Program-made: the position numbers and the translations under genes
The notes under the pieces: model-generated
What the model was told of the DNA's origin: nothing
Seen by the model: the letters and a program-made list of their open reading frames with translations, nothing else
The model's database searches: none
Shown here: positions 23,045-35,633 of the stretch, piece by piece
Numbering within the stretch: position 1 is the first letter of the stretch
How the letters are laid out: each line of letters starts with the position of its first letter
Source: Apiospora phragmitis
Lineage: Eukaryota > Ascomycota > Sordariomycetes > Amphisphaeriales > Apiosporaceae
DNA length: 64,000 bases
NCBI GenBank assembly: GCA_038363925.1
Contig: JAQQWL010000006.1
Coordinates: 2,894,501 to 2,958,500 of the forward strand
Reading direction: 5' to 3'

Positions 23045-26000
23045 CACACCGAAAGCCACTTGCTTGTGAACAGATAGATACATAGATATATGGACAGAAA
23101 ATGAGGAGGAAGAAGGAGATAAGCAACGGATGATGGCAAAACACCATTGATGTATTACGAATGCATATGAAGCACATGCTATATATACCCCGGAACCTTT
23201 ACATAGTTGTTGTGTACAATTACAGGTTTAGAGGAAGAAACTGCCTAATATAAACCAAGTACTTCCTGTATGCAATCATCGAACTGCTTGTGAATTCTGG
23301 CCGAGTCGTAACTTTGGAATTCTGAAAGCAACCGCATGCAGATATTTGGTACATGGGCCACGACGGACTTAAATCCGCTTCAGAAAAGCATCATATCATC
23401 CCCAATCTCGGTTTCTATGGATGGAGGAGGACAACGTGGTGATAGGTCGCACTTGTTAAATGGGCAGGGGAGCATGTACAACTGCCTGGCGCCTAAGGGG
23501 AACACCGACCAACAATCCTCCTGCATCCTGCATATTGCCCCGCGTCCTTCATTCAATTATCCACTGAAATTCGACGAGGCTTCCGTTCCATCATGGGGTG
23601 ATGTGGTGTGTGGATGTTACCAGACTGTAGGGGACAATGTGTACCTGGATTAGGGTTGGACGTATTTTAGATGGATGTGTACAGAGACATGAGGGGCCTA
23701 TCCTGTGATAGGCTCTGATAACATCCATTCTGAGTGGAAATAACTGATAGGTAGGTAGATTTCAAGTACTCGTAGTAAGGGTCCAATCTGGCCCCCCCGC
23801 CGCTGTCCAATCATACTAAGTGACAGTGCATCGGTGCGAGAGTCTGAACGTGGTTCTTCAGGCTCAGAAAGTCTGATTAATATAAGATGTAGTTGTCGCC
23901 GACGATGGTTGACGACTATAGAAATATGGTAGGATAGAGGAGACTGTATTTAGTCTATTGGAATTTAAGATTACATAATCAATCATCAGTCATCTACTCC
24001 GTACCTCGACCTCTACACCTCTACCAGTGGAACGTTGTAAACGGTACTTATTTATAGCCGCCTGAACCGTTCGTTATTGACATTCATACCTAGCACAGTA
24101 AAATGGTAGAAGCCTATTGAATTATTGAACGTGTCAATCCGGGGCCAAGAAATCATAATATATTCGGTTCTCGACCAGAGCTATATAATTAGAAATATTC
24201 CCTACGCATTAGGGCTGTACATATATTATCTGTAGGGGTGGCTGACTCGGGTAGAAGACAGCCCGGAGTCTGAAGTCTGGATGCCGACCAGAAAACGGGA
24301 ATAACGTTGCAACTAGCCTCCAGCTGATACACGGGAGAAAGTGGGTAGAACGAAGCCGAGGCCGTGGCTTTCTGATGAGATCTACGAATCTGTCAGAGGC
24401 ACGCAGGTAATCTGTGAGTCTCGTATCAAACATCTGTGTGTCGACGAAACAGAAAATCCCTTCCAGACCGCGAAGATCCAGTGTTGAAGAAAGAAGTGGG
24501 CAAGTGTTTCGCGGAACCCGGCAACATTTTCTACACCACTGCCACTCAACTCTCGTGGAGCACCCCCCCTTCCCCGCCAGATTAGGTAGTGCGATGCAGT
24601 CTCCAGCAAGCTTACGAGGCCTCGAAGAAATGGTCCCTTGATCCCTTGGTCTCTTGGCACTTACAATGTTGTCAATGGCGATAAGTATGATCCTACATGT
24701 GTTCATGTGTTAGAACTTGCCTGCTTGTCAGACCTCTGTGGAATGACCAAGCCAATAGGAAGGAAATATGGCAGGCGCGGGTTGGATGGATGGCCAAGCA
24801 AATTTCAATAGGACGTCTTGCGGGATCATGCTGAGAGGGATACCGGCGAAGGGAGCTCTGTACGATAGTTTCCAGGCCGGCCAAGCATGACCCAGCGCGC
24901 GCCGAGCCTCAACCTTGGAATAGAGTTCCAAGCTGGCGGCAAAACAAGAGCTGCCAGCAGGCTTGTGATTAGCTTTGCGCACTATACCGTACATAAGTCG
25001 AACTATTGGCGTCAACGGGCGTCGGGCTGTGTTGACCGCGCCTATGCGTCCTTGCCGATGCTGATGTCGGCTATACGGCTGGGTCAGAGACGGCGAGGTG
25101 AGAAGATCTCGGAACAGTTGATTGAGGTCAATCACATCACGAGAGATGAGATGAGATTCGTCAGCTCGTGATATTAGTGATTTGCAGTGTTTTAACACGC
25201 AAGAATGGGGGCGACGATGTGCAAGACTAGAAGGATTCATTCCGGCGGCCGAGTCGCTGGCCAATTTCCCTGGGATGGGTCAAACCGACTGGGGCGGGCG
25301 CAGTTCAGGGCGATCGAAGGGGTGGCAGTGCAAAGCCCATCCGGTCTTACGAATGTTTTTTTAGAGGGATTGATAGATGAAAAAGATGGTGGGATGGCCG
25401 GTTGATGAACCCCCCGGCTACGGGCTACACACCCCAGTGATCTGCTTGCTAGCTTGGTACGGCGGCCAAAACACGCATTGTCGCAGGGGTCAAGGTCGAA
25501 GTATTGCGAAACGTTGTCATGCTGTGAGAGCCGAATCGAATTGAAGACGAAAAATGAGTCCAGACTTGTGCAGCAGCACTCTCGCTGGCGCTGCACGATT
25601 GCCGGGCATACCGGGTCTCACGAAGTCTCATAACACAGGATAATGACGATTGAAGTTGGTTGCAAGGAAGAATAACAGCAACAACAACAGCCACTAATCT
25701 GAACCTGTTTTTCGGGATAGAGACTGCGCAGTGCGAGCCCGACTGACGGAAGCGCAAATTTGATCGTCGGCCAGCTACAGCGCACTAAAGCCCGAAAGAG
25801 AGGTTCTGCAGAACATCAGATGGGCCCTGGATTCGTAACGTGAGCATATCCCCCTTATGTCACCCCAGCCTTACATATTTGTCCCAGAAGTTGAGATGGT
25901 GATGCACATTGGTGTTTGCGCATGCCGTCATCGCGGGTTCCGATTACATGTTTTTTTATTTTTTATTTTTTTAAAACAGTTGTTTCCTAGATGGCTGAAT

Positions 26001-27597
26001 CTTCATGATCTGCGTGTCCATACCTGAATAAGCAGTGTATACAATTGGTAGTCAGCCCAGAAGTCAGCCACCAGCCTGTGTGTGCCCATTGCCATGGAAG
26101 TAAACCGGCGGACCGCTGCCTCTCGTCGAGCAAGGTTTAATTCGGCCAGAAGCCAAAATGCATTCCTTGCTACTCTTGTCATAATGATGAATGCAGAAGA
26201 AGTTATCTTTGTGTGGGCCGCCACAAACCGCACTCTTGAATGCTATCAGCACATTGAATCCCATCGTACCGTATCATTTCCATGAGGCAGGACCAACCAG
26301 TTGGCGATTGGATCAAATCAATCAATTGATATGGAGTGGTAGCCGATACGTCTAGAATACTTCATGTTGCGGCACTCGAAAGCCAAGCTTCTAGTTCAGG
26401 AGGGGACGCGCGCGACTTGATGCATCAGGATTCCTTCGTACCTTGAAGTCGGCTATCAGCCCTTGGGTGATGGATTGGTAGCAAAAGCTACTTCGAATGC
26501 GGGCGATGCCCTCACCAAAGTTTGCGTGTAAATACAGGTACCCAATGTTGAACTGCATGACAAGTTCATTCAGGGGATGCGGCACAAGGTACATGGACCA
26601 CGCCATGGTGGGAGTGCGTAATTTGGTCAACCTCACACTGCATTCCCTTCACGTCCCCGGGCGTCCCGTTTTGATTTGTGCTATTGTCCCTCGTCCACTG
26701 ACAGCGCGTCCAGCCAGCCCCCCTGACCACCCCCGTATCCTCGTGGTGCATACCCACCCGCATGTCTGGGCTTGGCAATTATCTTGTACCGGTCCTTACC
26801 CAAACGAGTGCTAGGCCAGACTGGGCATCCCAGTTTCCAGCCAAGCTAAACCCTCCTGCTTTCTAGTGATTGAAGTCCCCCTTCCCATTCCCTATTGTCT
26901 CCTGTTCTGTCAACACCACGCTACAATCCCCAAGACGACCCGTCCAGTCTCTTTTTCTTTCCTCTTCCTCCCTTCCCCCACTATTCACCCATTCATCAAC
27001 CCTCATCTTTCCCCCGTCAGACTCCAAATCGCCCATTTCCGTGAAACGGGTTGATATCGACATCGCTCGAGTCTAGAGCAGATTCCCTCCTGCTCGCCTT
27101 CTTCCGTTCTTAATAGGCCTCAGGCCCCCTTTTAGTACTCTTTTGGTGACGTTGCCACCATTGCGCTCATTTAGAGTTGATAGGAAGGGTCGCGGACTCG
27201 GACTGGACGACCGGACGATCGATCATATCGAATCAACAACAAACATCACCACATCAACAACATCCGAACGACGACGGATAATATCTACCCACTCAGTCGC
27301 CAACTACTCTCGCTACTACACAGAATTCTTCTGCTCTTTACTTGCATATCCGGGCCGTCTACTTCTGTATCGGATAGGACCCCTCTATACCAAAACCTCC
27401 TCGGACTGAAAGGCAAATAACATCTTTGGCCGCCGCCCGAACCATCTGTTTCTCAAAGGAGGAAGAGAAATATAGGAGCACGCGGTGGACGTGTTTCGGG
27501 CCGCTTTGTACACAGCCAACAAAGGCCTTCTATCTACACTACCGGATATTGTACATTCTCTAATCAACCCACCACTTTTTACACGACATCACTCAAC
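23045..27597. other. 4.5-kb spacer, no supportable gene; long leader of FLC-like gene at right
   Basis: No coding region can be defended. Low-complexity items are a C run near 23801-23807, a T/A tract at about 25951-25976 and AGGTAGGTAG near 23750. The right ~700 bp (26860-27597) look like the promoter and long 5' leader of the FLC-like gene: a strongly pyrimidine-rich block (about 26935-27010) followed by CA-rich sequence (27230-27320), a pattern common ahead of well-expressed fungal genes. Confidence 0.5.
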
Positions 27598-29897
27598 ATG
27601 AGGTTCTCTTCCTTGCGGCCGCTGGCCCTTCTAACAGCACTGGCGTCGGTCCTTCCCGGTACCGCCACTGCTGAGCCTATGCTTACATCCAACTCTCTCA
27701 ACTCATGCCAGGAGGATTCGAGTTTCACGGCCAGTCTGTTCCACGTCGTTTTCACCCCGAACAACAACTCCGCTTCGGTCAATATTGTTGCGACATCATC
27801 AGTAGAAGGTCATGTGGTATTCGACTTCGCTATTTCCGCGTACGGATACGAAATCATGCGAAAAACTATCAACCCTTGCGACACCAAACTTGCCGGTCTC
27901 TGTCCTATGACTGCTGGAAAAATCCCCTTGAAATTCAATATCCCTGTTGACGCGGCCGCTATCAAGCAAGTTCCTAGTATTGCCTACAACTTCCCCGATT
28001 TGGACGCCACGGTTCGTGTCTTCTTGAACATGACCGATGGAAAGACGGACAAGGGGCCGAGTGTTGCTTGCGTGGAGGCCGACGTTTCCAACGGAAAGAC
28101 GGTCGATTTGGTTGGGGTCAAATGGATCTTGGCCGTTATTGCTGGATTGGCCCTTGTCTCATCGGCTGTCATCAATGGTCTGGGCCACTCGAACGCTGCC
28201 GCTCACATCGCATCTGGTGCGTTGTCGCTCTTCGGATTCTTCCAAGCTCAAGCCATGCTCGGTCTCACTGCTGTTCATTTACCTCCTGTTGTGCAGGCAT
28301 GGACTTAAGACTTCCAATGGTCGATGGGCATTATCAAAGTTGGATTTATGCAGGACATCTTCACATGGTATCAGCGTGCTACTGGGGGAAACCCCTCTAC
28401 TATCTTCGACTCATTGACCACCGTGTCTGTTCAAGTCGAAAAGCGCGGCCTTCCTGAGACTGCCATGAACGTCTTCCGTCGGACGGCTTCTATGATGCCC
28501 AAGGCTACCGCCCTCATGAGGCGCGCCAACGTTCAGACAGGATCTGGCAGCTACATCGTCTACGGAATCCAGCGTGTGGCTTTCAAGGCCGGCATCGAGA
28601 CGACAAACCTGTTCATGACTGGACTGACCTTCTTCTGCCTGTTCGTCCTCATCACCGCACTGTCTGTAGCCGCGTTCAAGGGCTGGTGCGAGTTGGCTGC
28701 GAAGCAGAAATGGATTAAGGGCGACACTTTCTTGGAGTTCCGCAACGGTTGGCTTACGGTCTTGAAGGGCATCTTGTTCCGCCTCACGCTCATTGGCTAC
28801 CCCCAGATGAGCATTCTCTGCCTCTGGGAGTTTACGCAGGTTGACTCGCCTGCCGAGGTTGTCCTGGCCGTGTTCTTCTTCTTCGGTATGACCGCAACTC
28901 TGGGCTGGGCTGCTTCCAAGGTGATTCGTATCGCTCGCCGCTCTGTCGCCATGCACCGCAACCCTGCTTACATCCTGTTCTCGGATCCTCAGGCCTTGAA
29001 CAAGTGGGGTTTCCTGTATATTCAGTTCCGGGCTTCTGCTTACTACTTCATCATTCCCGTTGTGGCCTACACCCTGGTCAAGAGCATGTTCATCGCTTTT
29101 GCCCAGGGTAGTGGAACTGCCCAGGCTGTTGGTTTCCTCCTTATCGAGGCCATTGCCCTGATCGGAGCCAGTGTCCTGCGACCATGGATGGACAAGAGCA
29201 CCAACTCTTTCAACATCGCCATTTGTGTTATTAACTTCATCAACGCCATTTTCCTTTTGATCTTCTCGGATGTTTTCAACCAGCCACCCCTGGTCAACGG
29301 TGTCATCGGCCTCATTCTATTCTTCTTCAACGCCATTTTCGCCCTTGTTCTTCTTCTGGTTGTTATTGCCACGACCATTATCGTCTTCGTCCGCAACAAC
29401 CCCGACACCCGTTACCAATTCATGGCTGACGACCGAGCCTCCTTCATGAAGTCGCAAAGCCAGCTCACTGGAACCACCGAATTGGAAGCCCTCGGTGCGA
29501 CTGCCCGTGGTGACAAGGCCGGTTTCAAGCCTGGTCTTGACTTGGACGACGACAACGAGTCTATTACCTCCGACTCGATGCGCCGCCGGACCGACTCGTC
29601 AATGATGGGCGCTCGACCCATGTCGAACTCGACGCCCTTGGGAGGCAACGGTCACCACCAGGGCCCTCCGAGGTCACCTGTGGACCCATCCGTCCCGCTG
29701 TTCCCAGCAGCCCCCAATGGCGACTCTCGAGCGCCGAGTCCGTTTGGCCAGCAGTTCCGACAGCAAAACAACGCTAGCCCAGCTGGGTTCCGACCGCAGC
29801 AGACCGCTAGGTGAGTTGATGCCCGAGATAGTGATGGTGTTCTATTACTAATTATTGATATAGCCCATGGCAACGAGGCGCTGGCTACGAACACTAG
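27598..29897 (+). CDS. FLC: FLC / TRP-like membrane protein, with one in-frame stop
   Basis: Member of the fungal flavin-carrier/TRP-like family (ER, vacuolar or plasma-membrane proteins tied to FAD transport, calcium and wall integrity). Exon 1 is 27598-29810, exon 2 is 29864-29897. The small intron has TACTAAT about 15 bases before its AG, and joining it gives the family-like end SPWQRGAGYEH. A signal peptide (residues 1-25) is followed by an ML-like luminal domain with paired cysteines (about 26-180), then about nine hydrophobic helices to residue ~600 and a polar Pro/Ser-rich tail. At 28306-28308 a TAA interrupts the frame between VQAWT and DFQWSMGIIKVGF. The frame is unchanged on both sides and both halves are family-like, so this is a substitution (CAA or CAG expected), not an indel. 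Total length would be 748 residues. Confidence 0.88.
29811..29863 (+). other. 3' intron of the FLC-like gene with canonical branch site
   Basis: 53-nt intron, donor GTGAGT and acceptor TAG. The sequence ttactaatt near 29846-29854 matches the fungal lariat branch consensus. Splicing adds only 11 residues and the stop codon, ending in GAGYEH. Confidence 0.85.
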
Positions 29898-31923
29898 GCG
29901 AGGCGTGCGACGCTTGATGAACCACTATACCACGTCTGATTTGGACATATAGTCCTCCCTGTTCATATTCGGAAACAATTATGACAAATGGTGTCGGAGT
30001 TAACTGCTTTAAATGCATCTACATGGAACGGATGATTCAGCGTGAAATTTGGCAGAGGGCCACAAAACTTCCCTCAATTGGATAGCTGCGAAAAGTAGAC
30101 GAGGACACTGAAGGACGCCGGCTCCACTATCATGGTATCCTACAGATAGGAGGCTAGCTTGGGATGGACCGCCCCACAGCGACCAAGCCGCGCGTGCCAC
30201 GATTCTCAGTGAGCTCTTAGGAGACGACTACAGCCGCCTGGAATCCGCTTGAAACAGGCTCCCAGAGACAGGCGGCCTCCTCAGTATGCTGTATTAAATA
30301 TGAAAACGCATCGATTTTTGTACATGGTCCCAGCTGTTATAGACAAGGGAGCTGGAGCAAATTCTCCGGGTATAACTGGACAGGGCGTTGGGCAAACGGA
30401 TGAACTGTATTATCTATCCAAGGCGTCTTGCCCTCATGGCACAAACGCAACAGCTAATTGATTTTGTATTGCTATTAATACTCTGCTGGCATGGAACCAT
30501 GACGATGACGATGATGATGACGATGTGCAAAGCGCAAAGTGCCCAAGACAACGTCCAGCGGTGTCGTGTTGTATGGCATACAATATTAGCGCGTGTGTTC
30601 ATTGCTAAGGGAACTACTAGATGCATTTGGTAAATGCGGTTTCCGTGGTGCTCAGGTTGTTTCCTATTTGGGATTGGGATTCCCGAAACTATGGTTAATA
30701 GAGCGGGCACATAGTGAAGGCGATCTGGACATGGACAAGGTATCAGATTAACCAATCCGGACAGCCTCCTACTAGTCGTTTATATATCTAATTCCGGCCA
30801 CAAAATCGAGTATTGGTACTGCATTTGTTATACCATTCAAGTGTTATGAGACCGTTGCAGTATTTTGAAGTGTATAGCTTTTGGTGCTTAGATGGGCTGG
30901 CTAGTCCGGAGCCTTGTCAGAGGCACTATCCGTGAAGGCATTCCAACGCTGGCTCGGATTTGCGCCTAACCCAGCTTGACCGTTAGAATCTCGCTTTGGC
31001 CGGACTGAGGCTGCCTGTCTGCAGCAATGCGGGATGTAGTAGGCCATGCAATGGAGGCTACTAAATGTATGGACTTGTGAGAATGGCATGGTAGATCGTG
31101 ATCCCTTCAGTCCCAAGTTTGATGCCTCACTCAAGCGCCGATCTCCAGGTGGCCCCCACCAGACTCTAGGAAGAAGACTTCCGGTGCTTCGGGCCCAGCA
31201 TACCACCTACCTGCACGAACAACACCAAAAAAAAAATGCCGCCGCTTGCACTTGCAATGTGGGACGTGGGGCTGTCTCCGAGACGTTGCTACCGCCGGCC
31301 GCAACTCTCCGCGTTCCAATCAATCAAGCGATGAGTGCTTACTTATTGTTAGCATTTATTATTGTTAATATGCGTCTGATGAGGGGTCCAGACCTGGCTG
31401 ACGGTGGTCGTTTATCGGGGTAGTGCCATATCAGATCTTGCCTGCATGCCTACCACCTACTTATACTGAATAAGAAGTTCAACCTCCCTCGTCCTTCTTG
31501 TTTCAGTCGAGACGCAACTTCGGTTTTGTGACCTGTTATACATATACGGGATATGCTGTGACGTATCTTCCCCACGCAGGTCATTTGGCCCTCGTTTCTC
31601 TTGTTAATTGGCCAGATACTGATCAACGTCCTGTTACATTGAACGCTGATCCTCTACCAGTCGCGCTCCGGCATTCAAAAAGTCGTGGGGTCGGTTTTAA
31701 GGGATCGCGATCCAGTGCTTGTACAACGCCGCCACTTCTAGTGTGGCTCTGTTCCCACGATTTTTACGATTTCGGGCACCTCTTGAGGACTTCTTCTTTT
31801 ATTTCTAATCTTGGCTTCCAGAGCCTAGTTTCTCCTAGGTTAATACTCCAGAAGGCGACAAAGCTTACAATTCTGATTTTGTTTTGTTTTTGGTTTCTTG
31901 TCCCGAGCTATAGCCCCGCCACA
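29898..31923. other. 2-kb spacer with CCZ1 leader on the right
   Basis: 3' flank of the FLC-like gene and promoter side of CCZ1. A GAT/GAC trinucleotide-like tract lies at about 30499-30525. The frame of CCZ1 is open upstream from about 31498, but that stretch is T-rich leader-like sequence and precedes the longin domain, so I do not include it in the gene. Nothing else is recognised. Confidence 0.5.
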
Positions 31924-34597
31924 ATGGGCACGCCAGCCTCGCCCCCACCGGCCTCCGTGGTGCCGGCGCAGCTGGGCTTCCTCGCCATTTTCAACCCAAG
32001 CCTGGGTGCCACCGACGACACCATCGACGACCAGATTGTCTACTATGCCTCCATAGATGCCCACAGCGCCGCTCCTCCCTCCGCCCCGCGGAGGCGGAAC
32101 CGATCGGCCCGCAACGGCAGGCCCACCGAGGTCCTGTCGCACGAGGAGCGCAATGAGCGGCTGCGCCAGATCGGGCTGGCCCAGGGCATGGTCGAGTTCA
32201 GTCGTGGCTTCGCCGGCGGCAAGACTCTCGACTCGATCGAGACGGAGAAGTCGCGGGTCGTACTGCACGAGCTGGAACCAGGCTGGTGGATTCTTGCTGT
32301 GAGTTGGATCCTGCCCAACCGCCCAACCAATCCTACCTTCTCCTGTCTGCAAGTACCTGACAGCCGAAAGTCTCGAAGGGAACAGAAAATGCGTTGATGT
32401 ATTATACTGACAATGGGGGGTTGAATATAGTCCATCGATCTGACGAAAATACCCCTCCCTCCTCGACTCGGCAACTCTGGCCAAGACTGGTCTGAGAATG
32501 TCGAGTTCTCCTCCCGAGAGGTCAAGCCAGCTGCGCTTCTGATGCAAGATCTGCTCCGCGCTCATTCTATATTCTTACTGCATCATGCGGCATCTCTGAG
32601 CGCGCTGTTCGTGCGGACCAGGAGGCCCAAATTCGTGGCCATGCTGAGCCGGTACTGGGATATCTATCTCTCTACTTGGAACGTGATGCTCCATGGTAAC
32701 CCGGCATGCGCCGTATACGGAGGTATCAAGATCGCAGCCTCCGGAGAGCTTGGGGTGGGTGTAGGCGAAGAGGAGAGGGGCAGTGGAGAGCGTGAAGTCC
32801 TGGAAGGGTTCGTTGGAAGAATTGATGGACTTTTGGACCTGGTTGTGTCAAAATTTGGAGACTCCGAGTCTGAGACAACAACTGAGCACAACAAGGATGC
32901 CAAACCGGAAGGCCCCGAGGCCCTGAAGTGGCTTGGGTTGGGGGAGGAGCCTGGTGCCGAAGACGGTGCTATTTTCCTAGGCACTGGGGCCTTGTCCAAA
33001 AACTCGTTACGAGATATCGTCTATTGGATGGAAGATCTCTATACCTGGGGCGAGGCAGCCTATGGTGTCAAGGAAAGCCCAACGTCGACGCGGAACAGGA
33101 CAAAGCGAGCGCGTCCTAGGGTCAGCACAATTGATAAGGACTCTGTGTCGCAATCGGCCGCATCTAGTGGTCCTGAAACTGTACGACAAGGGAGACTCCC
33201 GAGACTCTCCCGCGCAGCAAGCTTCGACTCCTCACAGCTCTGAAGGCTCCGATGCCAAGGGAATGGACAAGTTCGTCAGCTATCTTAAGATGGGATATGG
33301 CACGCATTGGTCTCTAGGCTCCAGCAATAAGAACTCTGCCGAGCCCTCTTCAGAGGCCCCTTCAGCGGCCCCATCGGCAAACGGCAGTGCAGCTAAGGAG
33401 AGCGAGCCACGGCCAGAGGCGCCTAGACAGCGTTCTTCTAAAACTGTGGATGATACCGCAGGCCATTATCTGATTGGTTTACAAGGTGCCGTTGACGAGG
33501 TCGGCAGTGATTCTCCTGACTCAGACGACTCTGGAGGGGAATCCCGCACACTCCTCCGAACTCTGGCGGTAGAACTGGAGAGCGAAATGCTGAACAAACC
33601 TGAGGATGAGATGACGCAGGATTTGGGAAGCGGTGAGAACGAATTGAGGTTGACCAAATCTGGTGGGAAAGACTCTAGGGACCGGGATTCCCACTTCGAT
33701 AGCCAGGACCGCAACAAGTCGAAGAAGGTTCGAGTCGTGGTCTACGTGAGTAAACCGTTCATCTACACGCTCCTCTTTGAGAACCGGACCGACTCTTTGG
33801 CCTATGAGAGTCTATATAGGTCGCTTCATCACCAGCTGGCCCCATTGCGGAAACCCCTTGCAGTATCGACCTCGTACCGACCGGAAAAGCCCGACGGGGA
33901 AAACAACACTCCAAGTCACATATTCGACCTCGTTTGGGATTCGCGAGCGCTGACCATCCACTCCACCATACCCTGCATCCCAGATCACGCCGCGATAGCT
34001 CGTTACCAAAACGGCGAGCAGAAGCCGCCTTTCTGGTCACGAGTGGAGGCTGTCAACACGCATATGCAGATTCTGAACACATACTCGTCGACGCGGCAGA
34101 GTCATAAGGAACTCGAGCGTACTTGTAAGACCAGCCGTGGCTGGTGGGTTGTATGGACACGCATCGAGGCTAAGAAGGAGGGTTCTATGACCATGGACGC
34201 AATTGCCGAGGATCATGAACCACCCCTTCTTCTTTCCGACGAGGCTAAAGATTCCACGGATACCGTTCAGACCCAGGACTCAGTAGACAGTGTGGCAGTG
34301 GAGAGTGAGCAGCATTCTCGTACCGATGCAGACGCGGAAACGGCCAGATCCATATCAGTGCACCAGCATCAGCAGGACCAGCAAGAGCGAAGAGAGAAAC
34401 ACAGAAAACACGGTTCTGCGATGAGCAAGGAGATCGTGTTGATCCGCCGGGCGGGCGAGCATGGCACGAGTAGGAGCCGAAGCGGCTCGCTTGGTGATGC
34501 AGGCGGTGCATGGACAGAAGGTGCGAGTCGACTGGCCCAGGGCATTGGAATCGATACGCGGAAATATATCGATGAGCTCCTTAGCCTGGCACACTAG
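31924..34597 (+). CDS. CCZ1: CCZ1, Mon1-Ccz1 Rab7 GEF subunit (one frameshift)
   Basis: Ccz1 pairs with Mon1 to activate the Rab7 GTPase Ypt7 on late endosomes, vacuoles and autophagosomes. Two exons: 31924-32298 and 32431-34597. The ATG at 31924 is chosen because the first longin-like domain starts at once (QLGFLAIFNPSLG, then QIVYYAS and ELEPGWWILA/SIDLTKIPLP across the intron). Later conserved parts include DIVYWMEDLYTWGEAAYG, KGMDKFVSYLKMGYGTHW, VVYVSKPFIYTLLFENRT and a C-terminal helix near TRKYIDELLSLAH. The first frame stops at 33243 and the second takes over in 33189-33240. Deleting one G from GGG at 33190-33192 gives VRQGDSRDSPAQQ leading into SSEGSDAKG, total about 846 residues. A C-terminal Gln/His-rich low-complexity stretch is present. 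Confidence 0.87.
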
Positions 34598-35402
34598 CGA
34601 TTTTCTTTTTCAGTCCACTACTACACACTCTACCTAAGGGCTGACTTTTTCAACATGAATTTTAGGGGGAGGAGTTGGTTGGGCGTCCGAGTAAGCAAGC
34701 ATGTTTCTAGATATGGGAGGGTTTACGGTTCGGTTCCTCGGGGCGCAACTTGGCGCTCGACAAGAACCTCGGTGTGCATAGGTATTAGAATTGATCGCCC
34801 GTGTACGATTCTTCATTGGCGTATATATCGGTCTACTATTGGTGTATATATCGGTCTACTAGGGCCCATAAAGATAGCAACTGTCCGGGAGGAGAAAAGG
34901 TGCATACAGAACGATTATAGAAGGTCGGCATCAATCATAATGAGGATATCACCCAACCTTGATGACTACATGTCTTCTTATTCACCTCGCTCTGATCACC
35001 TCGAGTCTTTAATCCCACATGTTCAGAAGTTGAGAGGTTGGTTGCCTTGGGGTTGCATAGGGGGGAGCGTCTGTGCTTTAATGGACTGCCTAATTTGGCA
35101 GGCGAGAGAGAAAGGTTTTGGGAGGGCCTTGGATAGCCGCTGCTCAACTCGACCCTGACTGCAGCATTTCCCACTCCTCTACAGCCCAGCGTTGCTATCC
35201 GTATCAGTCTCAATGTCCCCCCTTCTAACAGTCTGACTTACCTACCTGGAACACCTTAGCCCGTTTCCAAAAACCGGTCGCTGATTGGCCCGCCTTCGCC
35301 CTCCTGTCTAATCGGGCGACCTCAGTAAACCAACGGCAGTAGCGCTGTACCCTTATTTCAGGCGTGCTTGGGCGACCCCTCCATTGAGCTTCTGCTTCTG
35401 AA
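34598..35402. other. Spacer between CCZ1 and DUG1 with a small tandem duplication
   Basis: About 800 bp containing the CCZ1 3' flank and the DUG1 promoter. No gene recognised. A 23-bp-period tandem duplication lies at 34821-34861 (see its own entry). Confidence 0.5.
34821..34861. repeat. Two-copy tandem repeat, period 23 bp
   Basis: The 18-mer gtatatatcggtctacta occurs at 34821-34838 and again at 34844-34861, separated by five bases. It lies in the CCZ1 3' flank. Function unknown; probably a slippage or local duplication event. Confidence 0.85.
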
Positions 35403-35633
35403 ATGCCCCGCATCCTGTTCACACGACTATCGTCGACCCGATGCACGTGGAATCATAAGCTTGCATCCACTCCCGTTTGTTTTTCTTCATCCCAAATCTG
35501 TACATCATCCAGGCGCCCTATCTCTACAGTTGCAAGAACAAGAACATCTACACGCTCCCCTGCCGTGACTACCAACACCACCACCCGACGAAGCTACTTG
35601 ACAGACGAGCTCCGCTCCCATCAAGCCCGCAAC
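35403..35633 (+). other. In-frame N-terminal extension of DUG1 (possible mitochondrial presequence)
   Basis: 77 codons from the ATG at 35403 to the conserved start at 35634, in frame with DUG1 and without a stop. The sequence begins MPRILFTRLSSTRC and contains many Arg, Ser and Thr and almost no Asp/Glu until its last dozen residues. It could be translated as a targeting peptide or simply be leader sequence. Its codon use lacks the strong C-ending bias of the DUG1 body. Confidence 0.5.

Noticed and set aside
28296..28320. Hidden intron removing the TAA in the FLC-like gene
   Set aside because: Coding content is continuous on both sides in one frame and no suitable GT-AG pair of normal length spans the stop.
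31498..31923. In-frame upstream extension of CCZ1
   Set aside because: T-rich leader-like sequence with no homology-like content; the longin domain starts right after the ATG at 31924.
33181..33218. Tiny intron explaining the CCZ1 frame change
   Set aside because: The only fitting GT...AG interval is about 37 nt, below the usual size of fungal introns; a one-base indel in GGG is simpler.
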